Positions 34,327 to 42,574 of a stretch of 64,000 bases of DNA are shown here, piece by piece. Position 1 is the stretch's first letter. The number at the start of each line of letters is the position of its first letter. Where the stretch lies: NCBI GenBank assembly GCA_963510375.1, contig CAUPES010000003.1, forward strand, positions 1 through 64,000. Direction: 5' to 3'. Source of the DNA: Fastidiosipila sp963510375 (lineage in GTDB: Bacteria > Bacillota > Clostridia > Saccharofermentanales > Fastidiosipilaceae). The position numbers and the translations under genes were made by a program. The notes beneath the pieces were generated by a model, which was not told the origin of the DNA, did not search any database, and saw nothing but the letters and a program-made list of their open reading frames with translations.

Positions 34327-37185
34327 TTACACCCTTTCAACTTCTTCGATTACGTAAGTTTCTACTATATCTCCGACTTTTAGATCATTATAGTTAGTAA
34401 TTGTTAAACCACATTCGTAACCAGTATTAACCTCACGTACATCATCTTGGAAACGTCTTAGAGAGTTAATTTCGCCATCATAGACAACAATTCCATCTCT
34501 AATCAAGCGGCACTTGGAGTTACGAGTAATCTTACCGTCTGTAACGTAACCACCACCAATTGTACCGAGTTTGCTGACTTTATATGTCTCTCTAATTTCA
34601 ACATGACCCAAGATAACCTCTTGATATTCTGGATCAAGTCGACCAACCATAGCAGCTTCAATTTCTTCGATGGCTTGATAAATTACTGAGTATAGTCTGA
34701 TATCAACCTCTAACTCTTTAGCTAAATCAATAACTGTATTGTTTGGTCTAACGTTAAATCCAATAACAACGGCATTACTTGCTTCAGCTAATCTAATATC
34801 TGACTCATTAATCGCACCTGCTGCTCCATGGATTACGTTAACTCTAATCTCATCATTATTTAATTTCTCTAAAGAACTCTGTAAAGCTTCAACAGAACCG
34901 ACAACGTCTGCTTTAATAATAACGTTAAAGTCTAAAACTTTACCAGCTTCGATATGAGTAAATAAGTTGTCCAAGGTAATAACTTGAGATTTTCTAAAGC
35001 CTTCTTCACGCTCTTGACTTGCCTTTTGATCAGCGTAAGATCTAGCTTTTTTCTCATCTTCAACTACATAGAACTGTGCACCAACTTCTGGAACTTCTGG
35101 AAGACCTAGAATTTGGACAGGTACTGATGGTCCTGCATCCTTAATCTCGTTACCTTGAGAATCTTTCATTGCACGAACATTACCTACAACAGTATCTACC
35201 AATATTGTATCACCCTGCTTCAAGTGACCTCTTTGTACTAATGCTGTTACAACTACACCACGATGCTTGTCTAGCTCAGCTTCGATAATAATACCCTTAG
35301 CCTGCTTCTTATCGTTAACTTTCAACTCCATAACATCAGCTGTTAGAAGTACCATTTCCAGAAGATCGTCAACACCTTGACCGGTCAAAGCTGAAATTGG
35401 TACGACAATTGTGTCACCACCCCAGTCCTCTGCAACTAAATCATATTGAGTTAATTGCTCCATAATTCTCTCTGGGTTAGCTGTTGGTTTATCCATCTTA
35501 TTAATTGCAACAATAATCTCTGTACCAGCTGCCTTAGCGTGGTTAATTGCTTCAATAGTTTGTGGCATAATTCCATCATCAGCAGCAACAACTAGAATTG
35601 CAATATCAGTAGCTTGAGCACCACGAGCACGCATTGTAGTGAAAGCTTCGTGTCCTGGAGTATCTAAGAAAGTAATCTCTCTACCGTTAGCTTCAACCAT
35701 GTAAGCACCAATACCTTGAGTAATACCACCAGCTTCACCACCAGCGACTTTTGTATTACGTATATGGTCTAGTAAGGTTGTTTTACCATGGTCAACGTGA
35801 CCCATAACAACTACAACTGGAGGTCTCTTAATCATATCCTCTTCGTTATCTTCGCTTTCGTCAAAGAGATCTGTAGTAATTTCAGTATCATCTTCTAGTC
35901 TTTCAGTTGTTACACCAAATTCGTCCGCAATAATTGCAGCAGTATCATAGTCAATATTATCGTTTAAAGTTGCCATAACACCGTTTTGCATTAAGTGCAT
36001 AATTACGTCTGCTGAAGATTTAGAGAGAGCCTCCGCAAATTCTTTAACAGTCATTGTATCAAGCAAAGCTACGTGTGTAACAGTACTTGCTGCTGGTTGA
36101 TTAGCGTTCTCCTTCTTTTCTTGTTCTTTACGTTGATTATGCTTACGTGTAAATTCCAACTCACGCTCACGATACTTATCTTGTTTTGTTCTTTCTTTCT
36201 CAAAACTTCTAGAACGATGATTGAATTTGCTCTTGCTTCTTTGGTTATCATTTACTGGTAAATCTTCAATAACCTCTTTTTTCTTTCGTCTACGTGGTTT
36301 TGAGCGAGCACTCTTATCTTCTTCCTCATCACTATCTTTATCATAAGGTGAGAATTCATTACTCTTATCTTGAAATTTACGTTTTGGTTTTGGTCTCTGT
36401 TTTGAATTTTCTTTTTCTTCTTTTTTCTTAGCAAAAGCTTTTGCAGTAGCTGCCAAAGAATCGTCTGCCGCACTACTAATCTTGCGTGGTCCTTTATTAG
36501 CTATACTATCTCCAGACGCTAATTTTCTAGGACCTGTAGTTTTTACACTAATTTCTTTCGCTTCTCTAACTTCTTTAGCTTCTTTATATTCTTTAGCTTC
36601 TTGCTTGTTTTCTACAGCTGTCTTTGCTACTGCTTTTTCTTGAGCGTCAAATTTTCGGGCTTTGTTTTCAGCAGCTTTAGTTTCAGCTTCAGCCTCTGCT
36701 TTTTCAGCTTTCTCTGCTTCTACTTGAGCAGCTGATTTAATTTTTCTTGGCTGAGCCGGTGTAGAAGCAGATTTACTTGTTTCTTTAGTCTCAACAGCAT
36801 CTGCTTGTTTCACAACTTTTTTCTCTTCAGCTTCTGTCTTTTTACTTGTAGTTGAACTACCCTCTTCAACTTTTTGCTTAGACTCTTCTGGCAAATCTTT
36901 GATATTACCTAACTTACGAGGTTTAACTGAGGTACTTGTTGCGTCTTCGTTTTTATTTTCTCCTTTAGCATTCGCATCAGCAGCATCAGTTGACTTTTCC
37001 TTATCAGCTTTTTCAGTTTTATTGGCTTTTTTGATTTTTACGGTACCTTTAATTAACTTACCGGAAACACCTTTTAGGCCAATAGTAGGGTTATCATTTT
37101 TAGATTGCTCAGAATCATCTAAAGATTGGGTATTATTTTTATTTTCATCAACATCTTGCTTCTTAGCTTCTTGATTATCTACCAT
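34327..37185 (-). CDS. infB: Translation initiation factor IF-2
   Basis: About 952 residues. A long charged N-terminal region (to about 370) contains a repeated PRK(L/I) motif four times and a low-complexity Ala/Glu/Lys stretch. The IF-2N domain follows (VKEFAEALSKSSADVIMHLMQNG), then the G domain with GHVDHGKTTLLDHIRNT (G1), DTPGHEAF (G3) and NKMDKP (G4), and the C-terminal fMet-tRNA-binding domains. The start is placed at ATG 37185, 8 bp after AGAGGA. An ATG 21 bp upstream has no site. Confidence 0.97.
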   Translation of the reverse strand: MVDNQEAKKQDVDENKNNTQSLDDSEQSKNDNPTIGLKGVSGKLIKGTVKIKKANKTEKADKEKSTDAADANAKGENKNEDATSTSVKPRKLGNIKDLPEESKQKVEEGSSTTSKKTEAEEKKVVKQADAVETKETSKSASTPAQPRKIKSAAQVEAEKAEKAEAEAETKAAENKARKFDAQEKAVAKTAVENKQEAKEYKEAKEVREAKEISVKTTGPRKLASGDSIANKGPRKISSAADDSLAATAKAFAKKKEEKENSKQRPKPKRKFQDKSNEFSPYDKDSDEEEDKSARSKPRRRKKKEVIEDLPVNDNQRSKSKFNHRSRSFEKERTKQDKYRERELEFTRKHNQRKEQEKKENANQPAASTVTHVALLDTMTVKEFAEALSKSSADVIMHLMQNGVMATLNDNIDYDTAAIIADEFGVTTERLEDDTEITTDLFDESEDNEEDMIKRPPVVVVMGHVDHGKTTLLDHIRNTKVAGGEAGGITQGIGAYMVEANGREITFLDTPGHEAFTTMRARGAQATDIAILVVAADDGIMPQTIEAINHAKAAGTEIIVAINKMDKPTANPERIMEQLTQYDLVAEDWGGDTIVVPISALTGQGVDDLLEMVLLTADVMELKVNDKKQAKGIIIEAELDKHRGVVVTALVQRGHLKQGDTILVDTVVGNVRAMKDSQGNEIKDAGPSVPVQILGLPEVPEVGAQFYVVEDEKKARSYADQKASQEREEGFRKSQVITLDNLFTHIEAGKVLDFNVIIKADVVGSVEALQSSLEKLNNDEIRVNVIHGAAGAINESDIRLAEASNAVVIGFNVRPNNTVIDLAKELEVDIRLYSVIYQAIEEIEAAMVGRLDPEYQEVILGHVEIRETYKVSKLGTIGGGYVTDGKITRNSKCRLIRDGIVVYDGEINSLRRFQDDVREVNTGYECGLTITNYNDLKVGDIVETYVIEEVERV

Positions 37186-37237
37186 AACTTTTCCTCTTAC
37201 CTCCATAAGTAATCTTAATTTACTTAATTTTTTCTAC

Positions 37238-37618
37238 TTATTCATTATTATCTGCATTATTATCTTCATCTTGCTGTGCTAGTTTGTAAATTCCTTTAGC
37301 AAAGCCTGAATCAACTATACCTATAATTGAAACTGTTTCCTTATTAAGGAACACTCCTAATTCTTCCGAATTGGAGAAAACTATCAAAGAAACACGTCCT
37401 TGTTCTTGACAAGCCTCAGTTTCAAACTCCTCTACATTTCTGCCTAGCTTTTTAAATGAGCTCTTACCTATGTCGTTAGCCAATAAGATTGCTTTTACTA
37501 TGCCTTTTTTTAAAGCGGATAAAGTAGCATCCATTCCTATTGTAATTGCTCTTGCTCTTCTAGCCAGTCCGAGTAGTCCAAATGCTTTTTGCTCTTTATC
37601 TTCCGGAATCCTCATCAT
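37238..37618 (-). CDS. ylxQ: L7Ae/YlxQ-family RNA-binding ribosomal protein
   Basis: 126 residues. The L7Ae fold (FGLLGLARRARAITIGMDATLSALKKGIVKAILLANDIGKSSFKKL) binds kink-turn RNA. YlxQ proteins sit between ylxR and infB in Bacillota exactly as here. The start overlaps the end of ylxR by 4 bp. The C-terminus is acidic (QQDEDNNADNNE). Physiological target not established for the family. Confidence 0.9.
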   Translation of the reverse strand: MMRIPEDKEQKAFGLLGLARRARAITIGMDATLSALKKGIVKAILLANDIGKSSFKKLGRNVEEFETEACQEQGRVSLIVFSNSEELGVFLNKETVSIIGIVDSGFAKGIYKLAQQDEDNNADNNE

Positions 37619-37944
37619 AGGCGCTCAACACTTCCATCTTTATTGAGGCGAAATACCTTTCCCTCTTTTTTTATTTCGTTTTTTAAGCTTTCTAGATAAT
37701 CCAATAGTTCAGTTTCCAAACTAGAATTTACATCTTCTTTAAGCGCTCTTTTTAGCATGCCTTTAGCAAAAGCAAGTTTAATACAGTTTTCTTCTTTACA
37801 AATATATGTACCACGTCCGTCCATTTTGTAAAGTTGATCAAATACTATATCAGAATTGTTCTTTACTAATTTAAATAGCTCTTGACGTTCACGCATCTCT
37901 CTACAAGCTATACACATTCTCGTAGGAATATGCTTTTTCTTCAT
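37615..37944 (-). CDS. ylxR: YlxR-family nucleic-acid-binding protein
   Basis: About 109 residues. The family signature is RMCIACREMRERQELFKLVK near the N-terminus, followed by GRGTYICKEENCIKLAFAKGMLKRAL. I choose ATG 37944, 10 bp after AGGAG; a GTG two codons earlier is also possible. YlxR proteins act as nucleoid-associated regulators or RNase P interactors in other Bacillota. It lies between nusA and ylxQ in the conserved operon. Confidence 0.92.
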   Translation of the reverse strand: MKKKHIPTRMCIACREMRERQELFKLVKNNSDIVFDQLYKMDGRGTYICKEENCIKLAFAKGMLKRALKEDVNSSLETELLDYLESLKNEIKKEGKVFRLNKDGSVERL

Positions 37945-37979
37945 ACACACATTTCTCCTAATTACTAAGCTAGCGTAGC

Positions 37980-39281
37980 TTACTCAACCTCAGTTTCTGT
38001 CTCAACTTCAGCTTCATCGCTTTCAGCTTCAAGATCTGCTTCATTTCCTGCAGAAAGAATTTGATCTGCTAAATCATCAATGCTTGCTTCAGTTTCTTCA
38101 TCAGCTTCAGCAACATTAACTACATCTTCTTCTAGATCCTCAACTACTTCTGCATCATGTTCTTCTGCTAATGTATCAGCAATTGCTGAAAATTCTGCCA
38201 TAAAGTCAGATTCTAGCAACTCTCTAGCATCTGATTCATTCTTAATATCAATCTTCCAGCCAGTTAGTTTAGCGGCAAGTCTTGCATTTTGTCCTCTTTT
38301 ACCAATAGCTAAAGATAATTGACTATCTGGTACAACCACTGTAGCTTCTTTTACTGCTTCACCATTCTCATCTGTTGTTTCTACTAGATCAACTCTTAAT
38401 ACAGATGATGGCTTCATAGCATTCCTGATAAAGACAGTTTCATCTGGATCCCATTCAATAATGTCAATCTTCTCGCCTCTTAATTCGTCCATCACATTTT
38501 GCACACGAATTCCTCTTTGACCAACACAAGCACCTAGAGCATCAACATTCTCATCGTGTGAATGTACAGCAATCTTGGTTCTAGAACCGGCTTCACGAGC
38601 AGAGCTGACAATTTCTACGATTCCTGCTGCTATTTCTGGAACTTCTTTCTCGAAAAGTTTTTCAACCAATTTCTCACTAGCTCTAGAAACATAAATAACA
38701 GGTCTACCTCTACGCTCATCAACCTTTTTGATTAAGAATTGCATACGCTCGTTAAATTCGTATGTATCTAGGCTGCTTTGTTCAAAATTTGTCAAGGTAG
38801 CTTCGGCACGACCTATATCTACAATAACTTCTCTCTTGTCTGCACGTTGTACTGTACCACTTGCAAGCTCACCAATTTTCTCTCTGAACTCTTCATGAAT
38901 CATTTGGCGTTCAGCAGAAATTAAACTTTGATTAATTGCACTTTTAGCAGCTTGAGCAGCTAATCTACCAAAATCTTGTGGCTCTAATTGATATTGCAAG
39001 ACATCGCCTTCTTCGAAATCTTCATCAATTGCTTTAGCCTGATCTAACGGTATTTGTGAGTTAGGGTCTTCAACTTCTGCAACAATTTCTTTTTCCAAGA
39101 AAACTGCCATCTCACCAGTTTGTCTATCAATCGAAGCTGTAACATTATCAGATATTCTCGCATTAAACTCACGCTTATACGCTGCAACCAAAGATTCTTC
39201 GATTGCGGTGAATATTCCCTCTTCGTCTAGACCTCTCTCTTTGCAAAGATCTCTAATTGCTGTAATTAATTCAATATTCAT
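37980..39281 (-). CDS. nusA: Transcription termination/antitermination factor NusA
   Basis: 433 residues. N-terminal RNA-polymerase-binding domain, S1 domain (GTVQRADKREVIVDIGRAEATL, about 140), KH1 (CVGQRGIRVQNVMDELRGEKIDIIEW) and KH2 (AIGKRGQNARLAAKLTGWKIDI) are in the expected order. The last 65 residues form an acidic tail rich in Glu, Asp and Ala that short Gram-positive NusA proteins usually lack. The second ATG (39281) is preferred because GAGG is 8 bp away; the first is too close to it. Confidence 0.95.
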   Translation of the reverse strand: MNIELITAIRDLCKERGLDEEGIFTAIEESLVAAYKREFNARISDNVTASIDRQTGEMAVFLEKEIVAEVEDPNSQIPLDQAKAIDEDFEEGDVLQYQLEPQDFGRLAAQAAKSAINQSLISAERQMIHEEFREKIGELASGTVQRADKREVIVDIGRAEATLTNFEQSSLDTYEFNERMQFLIKKVDERRGRPVIYVSRASEKLVEKLFEKEVPEIAAGIVEIVSSAREAGSRTKIAVHSHDENVDALGACVGQRGIRVQNVMDELRGEKIDIIEWDPDETVFIRNAMKPSSVLRVDLVETTDENGEAVKEATVVVPDSQLSLAIGKRGQNARLAAKLTGWKIDIKNESDARELLESDFMAEFSAIADTLAEEHDAEVVEDLEEDVVNVAEADEETEASIDDLADQILSAGNEADLEAESDEAEVETETEVE

Positions 39282-39363
39282 TTCCATGACCTCTCATTAA
39301 ATTTGCATTAATTGTACTAATTAAGTTTATTAAATAATTTAAATTGACCTATCTCAATATCAG

Positions 39364-39834
39364 TTATTTAAAATTTATAACTCTTTTAACTTTTGCTATA
39401 TCTTCTAAAGGGAAGCTAACTGGTTTTTCATCTACTTCTAGATTAAGTTCATCTTCCTCGCTACCAAGCAGGATCCCTTCAATCTTTTTTTGACCATTTT
39501 GCGCTTGGTAAAAAGATATTTCAACCTCACTACCTACATATCTCTCAAAATCTGCAGCTGTCTTTAGCGGTCTATCTATTCCAGGCGACTGAACTTCCAA
39601 GTAATAAGCTTGTTTAATTTCTACTTCTTCATCAATAATTGGATCAATAGCTCGACTAACTCTTTCACAGTCGTCTAGGCTGATACCACCACGCTTATCA
39701 ATGATAATTCGCAAAATCCATTTAGACTCTTCTTTTAGATATCTAACTTCAAGCAGCTCTACCCCTTGATTTTCGACTTCAGCTTTAATAGCCGTTTCGA
39801 CTCTACTTTGTATATCTTTTTTTATACTCGCCAT
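39364..39834 (-). CDS. rimP: Ribosome maturation factor RimP
   Basis: 156 residues: N-terminal alpha/beta domain (GVELLEVRYLKEESKWILRIIIDKRGGISLDDCERVSRAID) and a C-terminal SH3-like domain (YLEVQSPGIDRPLKTAADFERYVGSEVEI). Assists 30S maturation. First gene of the operon rimP-nusA-ylxR-ylxQ-infB-rbfA-nrnA-truB-ribF. A GAGG site precedes the ATG, and a promoter and leader hairpin lie upstream. Confidence 0.95.
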   Translation of the reverse strand: MASIKKDIQSRVETAIKAEVENQGVELLEVRYLKEESKWILRIIIDKRGGISLDDCERVSRAIDPIIDEEVEIKQAYYLEVQSPGIDRPLKTAADFERYVGSEVEISFYQAQNGQKKIEGILLGSEEDELNLEVDEKPVSFPLEDIAKVKRVINFK

Positions 39835-39856
39835 GCTTACCTCTTTTTTATATTAC

Positions 39857-39892
39857 AAAAAACAAAAGAGCGGAAAATCAGATTCCACTCTT
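39857..39892 (-). promoter_or_regulatory. Leader hairpin upstream of rimP, terminator-like
   Basis: On the minus strand AAGAGTGGAA and TTCCGCTCTT form a 10-bp stem including one G-U pair, followed by TTGTTTTTTG. Placed between the promoter and rimP it has the form of an intrinsic terminator, matching the short hairpins known in front of rimP operons in Bacillota. It could attenuate the operon, with NusA itself as one possible sensor; that is inference. Confidence 0.6.
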
Positions 39893-39918
39893 ATTAGTTA
39901 GCGTATATCAATGCTTAG

Positions 39919-39947
39919 ATATTAGCACTTATCGCAATTTCAGTCAA
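39919..39947 (-). promoter_or_regulatory. Promoter of the rimP-nusA-infB operon
   Basis: Minus strand TTGACT (39942-39947) and TAATAT (39919-39924) with a 17-bp spacer, a strong sigma-A match, 85 bp upstream of the rimP start. Confidence 0.75.
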
Positions 39948-39986
39948 CAGGGTTTGTTTCAGTCATCTCTTAACCTTCTAGTGATG

Positions 39987-40323
39987 TCAAACATATGTGA
40001 CATAACCATCTGGTTTTATATCTATTCCGTAGAAAGAATTAATTTTTTCTTCTTGTAAAGATTCTATTCTATTAATTATGGATTTTAGAAATACTTCATC
40101 TACAAATCTAAAATCATAAGATACATTTTTATATAGCCTCCCAAGATCAGGGAATTACGATCATTTTGCACCTATCTTTCCAAATGATTTGCATAAACTT
40201 CTTCAGGTAAAGCTCACTCAGAAGATTCCATGAACACTGGATCTGATCGTCAAAAACTGTACTTATCACCGGGGTCTTAAATTTCTTCACATAAATGCTT
40301 CGCCATAACTGATGACATTCTAT
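39987..40323 (-). pseudogene. Frameshifted 3' remnant of an unidentified gene
   Basis: Two open segments on the minus strand read as one protein if a frameshift is allowed near 40150. The first encodes a run beginning IECHQLWRSIYVKKFKTPV and ending RCKMIVIP at a stop; the second continues DLGRLYKNVSYDFRFVDEVF and ends at TGA (39987). Composition is protein-like in both, and each stops being open outside its own segment. There is no start codon or ribosome binding site. I do not recognise the family. It occupies the gap of about 500 bp between rimP's promoter and the glycosidase and marks the edge of the accessory island. Confidence 0.5.
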
Positions 40324-40358
40324 TTAGGATGTCATGTGAAGTCTCAGACTTATGCAGA

Positions 40359-42572
40359 TCATTTTTTCAATACAAATGAAGCTTTATTACTTGTCAAACT
40401 GTCTTTTCCGATAAATATTTCAAATTCTCCTGCTTCGCTCTCATAAATTCCATTCTCTGTCAAAAAACGCAGTTCCTGTTCTGTTATGGTAAAAACTACT
40501 CTTTTTGCCTCTCCAGGCAAAAGCGTAATCTTCTTAAAATTTTTCAATTCTTTTACCGGGCGCACTACAGAAGCCGCAATATCATGGATATAAAGCTGCA
40601 AGGTTTCGGTTCCTTCGCAGTTTCCTGTATTTTTTACAATTACTTCTGCTTCAATCTGCCCTGATGCATCCAGACATGTCTGGTTTAAATAAACATCTGA
40701 AATTTCAAATGTTGTATAACTTAAACCATATCCAAAAGGATACAATGGCTCATTTGGAATATCTAAATATTTAGATCGAAATCTGTCCTTATCTTTGCCT
40801 TCTATATGTGGGCGTCCTGTTGAATATTCATTATAATGTACTGGTACCTGTCCTACACAATAAGGAAAGCTCATAGGCAGTTTTCCACTCGGATTATACT
40901 TTCCAAATAAAGTGTCCGCAATCGCCCGCGCTCCTTCCGTTCCAGGAAGCCACACCTGAAGAATAGCTTTTGCCTTTTTGTTTATTTCACGTATGTCTAA
41001 CGGACGTCCTGAAAACAAAACCACTACTATGTTTTTATTGACTTCCGCGATTCTACCAAGCAATGCTTCCTGTACCTTAGGGATCATGATATTTGCGTTA
41101 CTGGTTGCTTCACCCGACTGTAAACGATCTTCTCCAATTGCAAGCACAACCATATCTGCTTCTTTTGCTGCCTGTACTGCTTCTTGCAGCATATTATTTT
41201 CTTGCTCCTCTGTATATAATTGCTGCTGCTGTTCTCCAAATCCTTCCAGACATATATCCGTCCCTAACATTGGCGACCCCTGGCAAAATGTACTATTTTC
41301 TAAAATGTACTGTTCCTGTACTGCTTCACGCAGTGTCATAACATCCTCGACATCTGCTATAAATGACCAGGCTCCAAGTAAATTTCTGTTATCTACGTAT
41401 GGGCCAATAAAAGCTATTTTTTTCTCTTGGTTTAAAGGCAGTATATGTTCTTCATTTTTCAGCAAAACAAAAGATTTTCTTGCAGCTTCTCTCGCCAGTC
41501 TTCTGTGTTCCTCGCACAAAATATATTCCTTTTCTTTTTCCTGATCTGCATCTTTATATGGATTTTCAAAGAGTCCGAGCTTATTTTTAAGCTGCAAAAT
41601 ACGCAGACACGCTTCATCTATAAGTTCTTCTTTTACTTTTCCATCTCTGACCAATTGGCAAAGATTTTCGCAGTAAATACCTGTCATCATATCAATATCT
41701 ACACCTGCTTCCACTGCACGTACTGCTGCTTCTTCTCTGTTTGCGCAATATCCATGGTATATGATTTCCTCGATTGCTGCCCAATCTGATATAAGTACTC
41801 CATCGAACTTCATCTGTTCTCTTAAAATGTCCCGCATCAATTTTTTATTCCCAGTTGCTGGAATTCCGTTAATTGTATTAAAAGATGTCATAACAAGAGC
41901 TGCACCTGCATCGATTCCCGCTTGATACGATGGCAGATAAAACTCTCTAAATGTATGTTCTGAAAGTTCTACTGTGTTATAATCTCTTCCTGCCGTCGGT
42001 GCGCCATATCCTGCAAAGTGCTTTACACATGCTGCCATTGTATAATTATCTTTTAAGTTGTTTCCCTGAAATCCGCGCACCATTGCTGCACAGAACAAAC
42101 TGTTCAGATATGGATCTTCTCCTGTTGATTCCATAACCCTTCCCCATCTTGCATCTCTGACCAGATCTGTCATAGGGGCGAATGTCACATGGATACCGCT
42201 GACCGAAGCCTCCTTTGCTGTCGCAATTGCACACCGTTCTGATAATTCCGGTTCAAATGAAGCTCCTTGTGCAAGCGGAATAGGAAACACCGTCTTAAAA
42301 CCATTTATTACATCTAACATAAACAACAGTGGAATACGGTGCGGATGCTTTTTCATATATTTTTCTTGTATACTTTTTAAAGTTTCAGTTCCAAAAGCCC
42401 CGATAACTGATCCTGCTAGATTTACATTATTTTCTGTAAATCCCTTATCTGCCATAGGACCCGTGGCAACAGTTTTCCCATTAAAAAAATCTCCTACCAC
42501 CTGGCTCATCTGATTTACTTTTTCTTCCAATGACATATCTCTCAAAAGTTCTCTTAATTTTTGTTCTGTCAT
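40359..42572 (-). CDS. GH3-family beta-glycosidase (BglX-like), cytoplasmic
   Basis: 737 residues, full length. Hydrolyses terminal beta-linked sugars, probably glucose. The GH3 N-terminal barrel shows APMTDLVRDARWGRVMESTGEDPYL and CVKHFAGYGAPTAGRDYNTVE. The catalytic nucleophile is the Asp of VLISDWAAIEE (about residue 264). The C-terminal alpha/beta sandwich and a fibronectin-III-like domain (from about 640) follow. No signal peptide, so it should act on imported oligosaccharides. It is the last gene of the ABC/two-component cluster, 2 bp after the response regulator, with GGAG 8 bp before the ATG. Confidence 0.94.
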   Translation of the reverse strand: MTEQKLRELLRDMSLEEKVNQMSQVVGDFFNGKTVATGPMADKGFTENNVNLAGSVIGAFGTETLKSIQEKYMKKHPHRIPLLFMLDVINGFKTVFPIPLAQGASFEPELSERCAIATAKEASVSGIHVTFAPMTDLVRDARWGRVMESTGEDPYLNSLFCAAMVRGFQGNNLKDNYTMAACVKHFAGYGAPTAGRDYNTVELSEHTFREFYLPSYQAGIDAGAALVMTSFNTINGIPATGNKKLMRDILREQMKFDGVLISDWAAIEEIIYHGYCANREEAAVRAVEAGVDIDMMTGIYCENLCQLVRDGKVKEELIDEACLRILQLKNKLGLFENPYKDADQEKEKEYILCEEHRRLAREAARKSFVLLKNEEHILPLNQEKKIAFIGPYVDNRNLLGAWSFIADVEDVMTLREAVQEQYILENSTFCQGSPMLGTDICLEGFGEQQQQLYTEEQENNMLQEAVQAAKEADMVVLAIGEDRLQSGEATSNANIMIPKVQEALLGRIAEVNKNIVVVLFSGRPLDIREINKKAKAILQVWLPGTEGARAIADTLFGKYNPSGKLPMSFPYCVGQVPVHYNEYSTGRPHIEGKDKDRFRSKYLDIPNEPLYPFGYGLSYTTFEISDVYLNQTCLDASGQIEAEVIVKNTGNCEGTETLQLYIHDIAASVVRPVKELKNFKKITLLPGEAKRVVFTITEQELRFLTENGIYESEAGEFEIFIGKDSLTSNKASFVLKK

Positions 42573-42574
42573 GT

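Noticed and set aside
34327..37185. Repetitive region in infB as a DNA repeat or CRISPR-like array
   Set aside because: The repeats are at protein level (PRK motifs, Ala/Glu/Lys runs) with no fixed DNA unit or spacer length. No CRISPR array was seen anywhere in the window.
40978..41544. Open frame of 188 codons on the plus strand inside the glycosidase gene
   Set aside because: It is antisense to the conserved GH3 coding sequence, Ser- and Ala-rich, and has no ribosome binding site.
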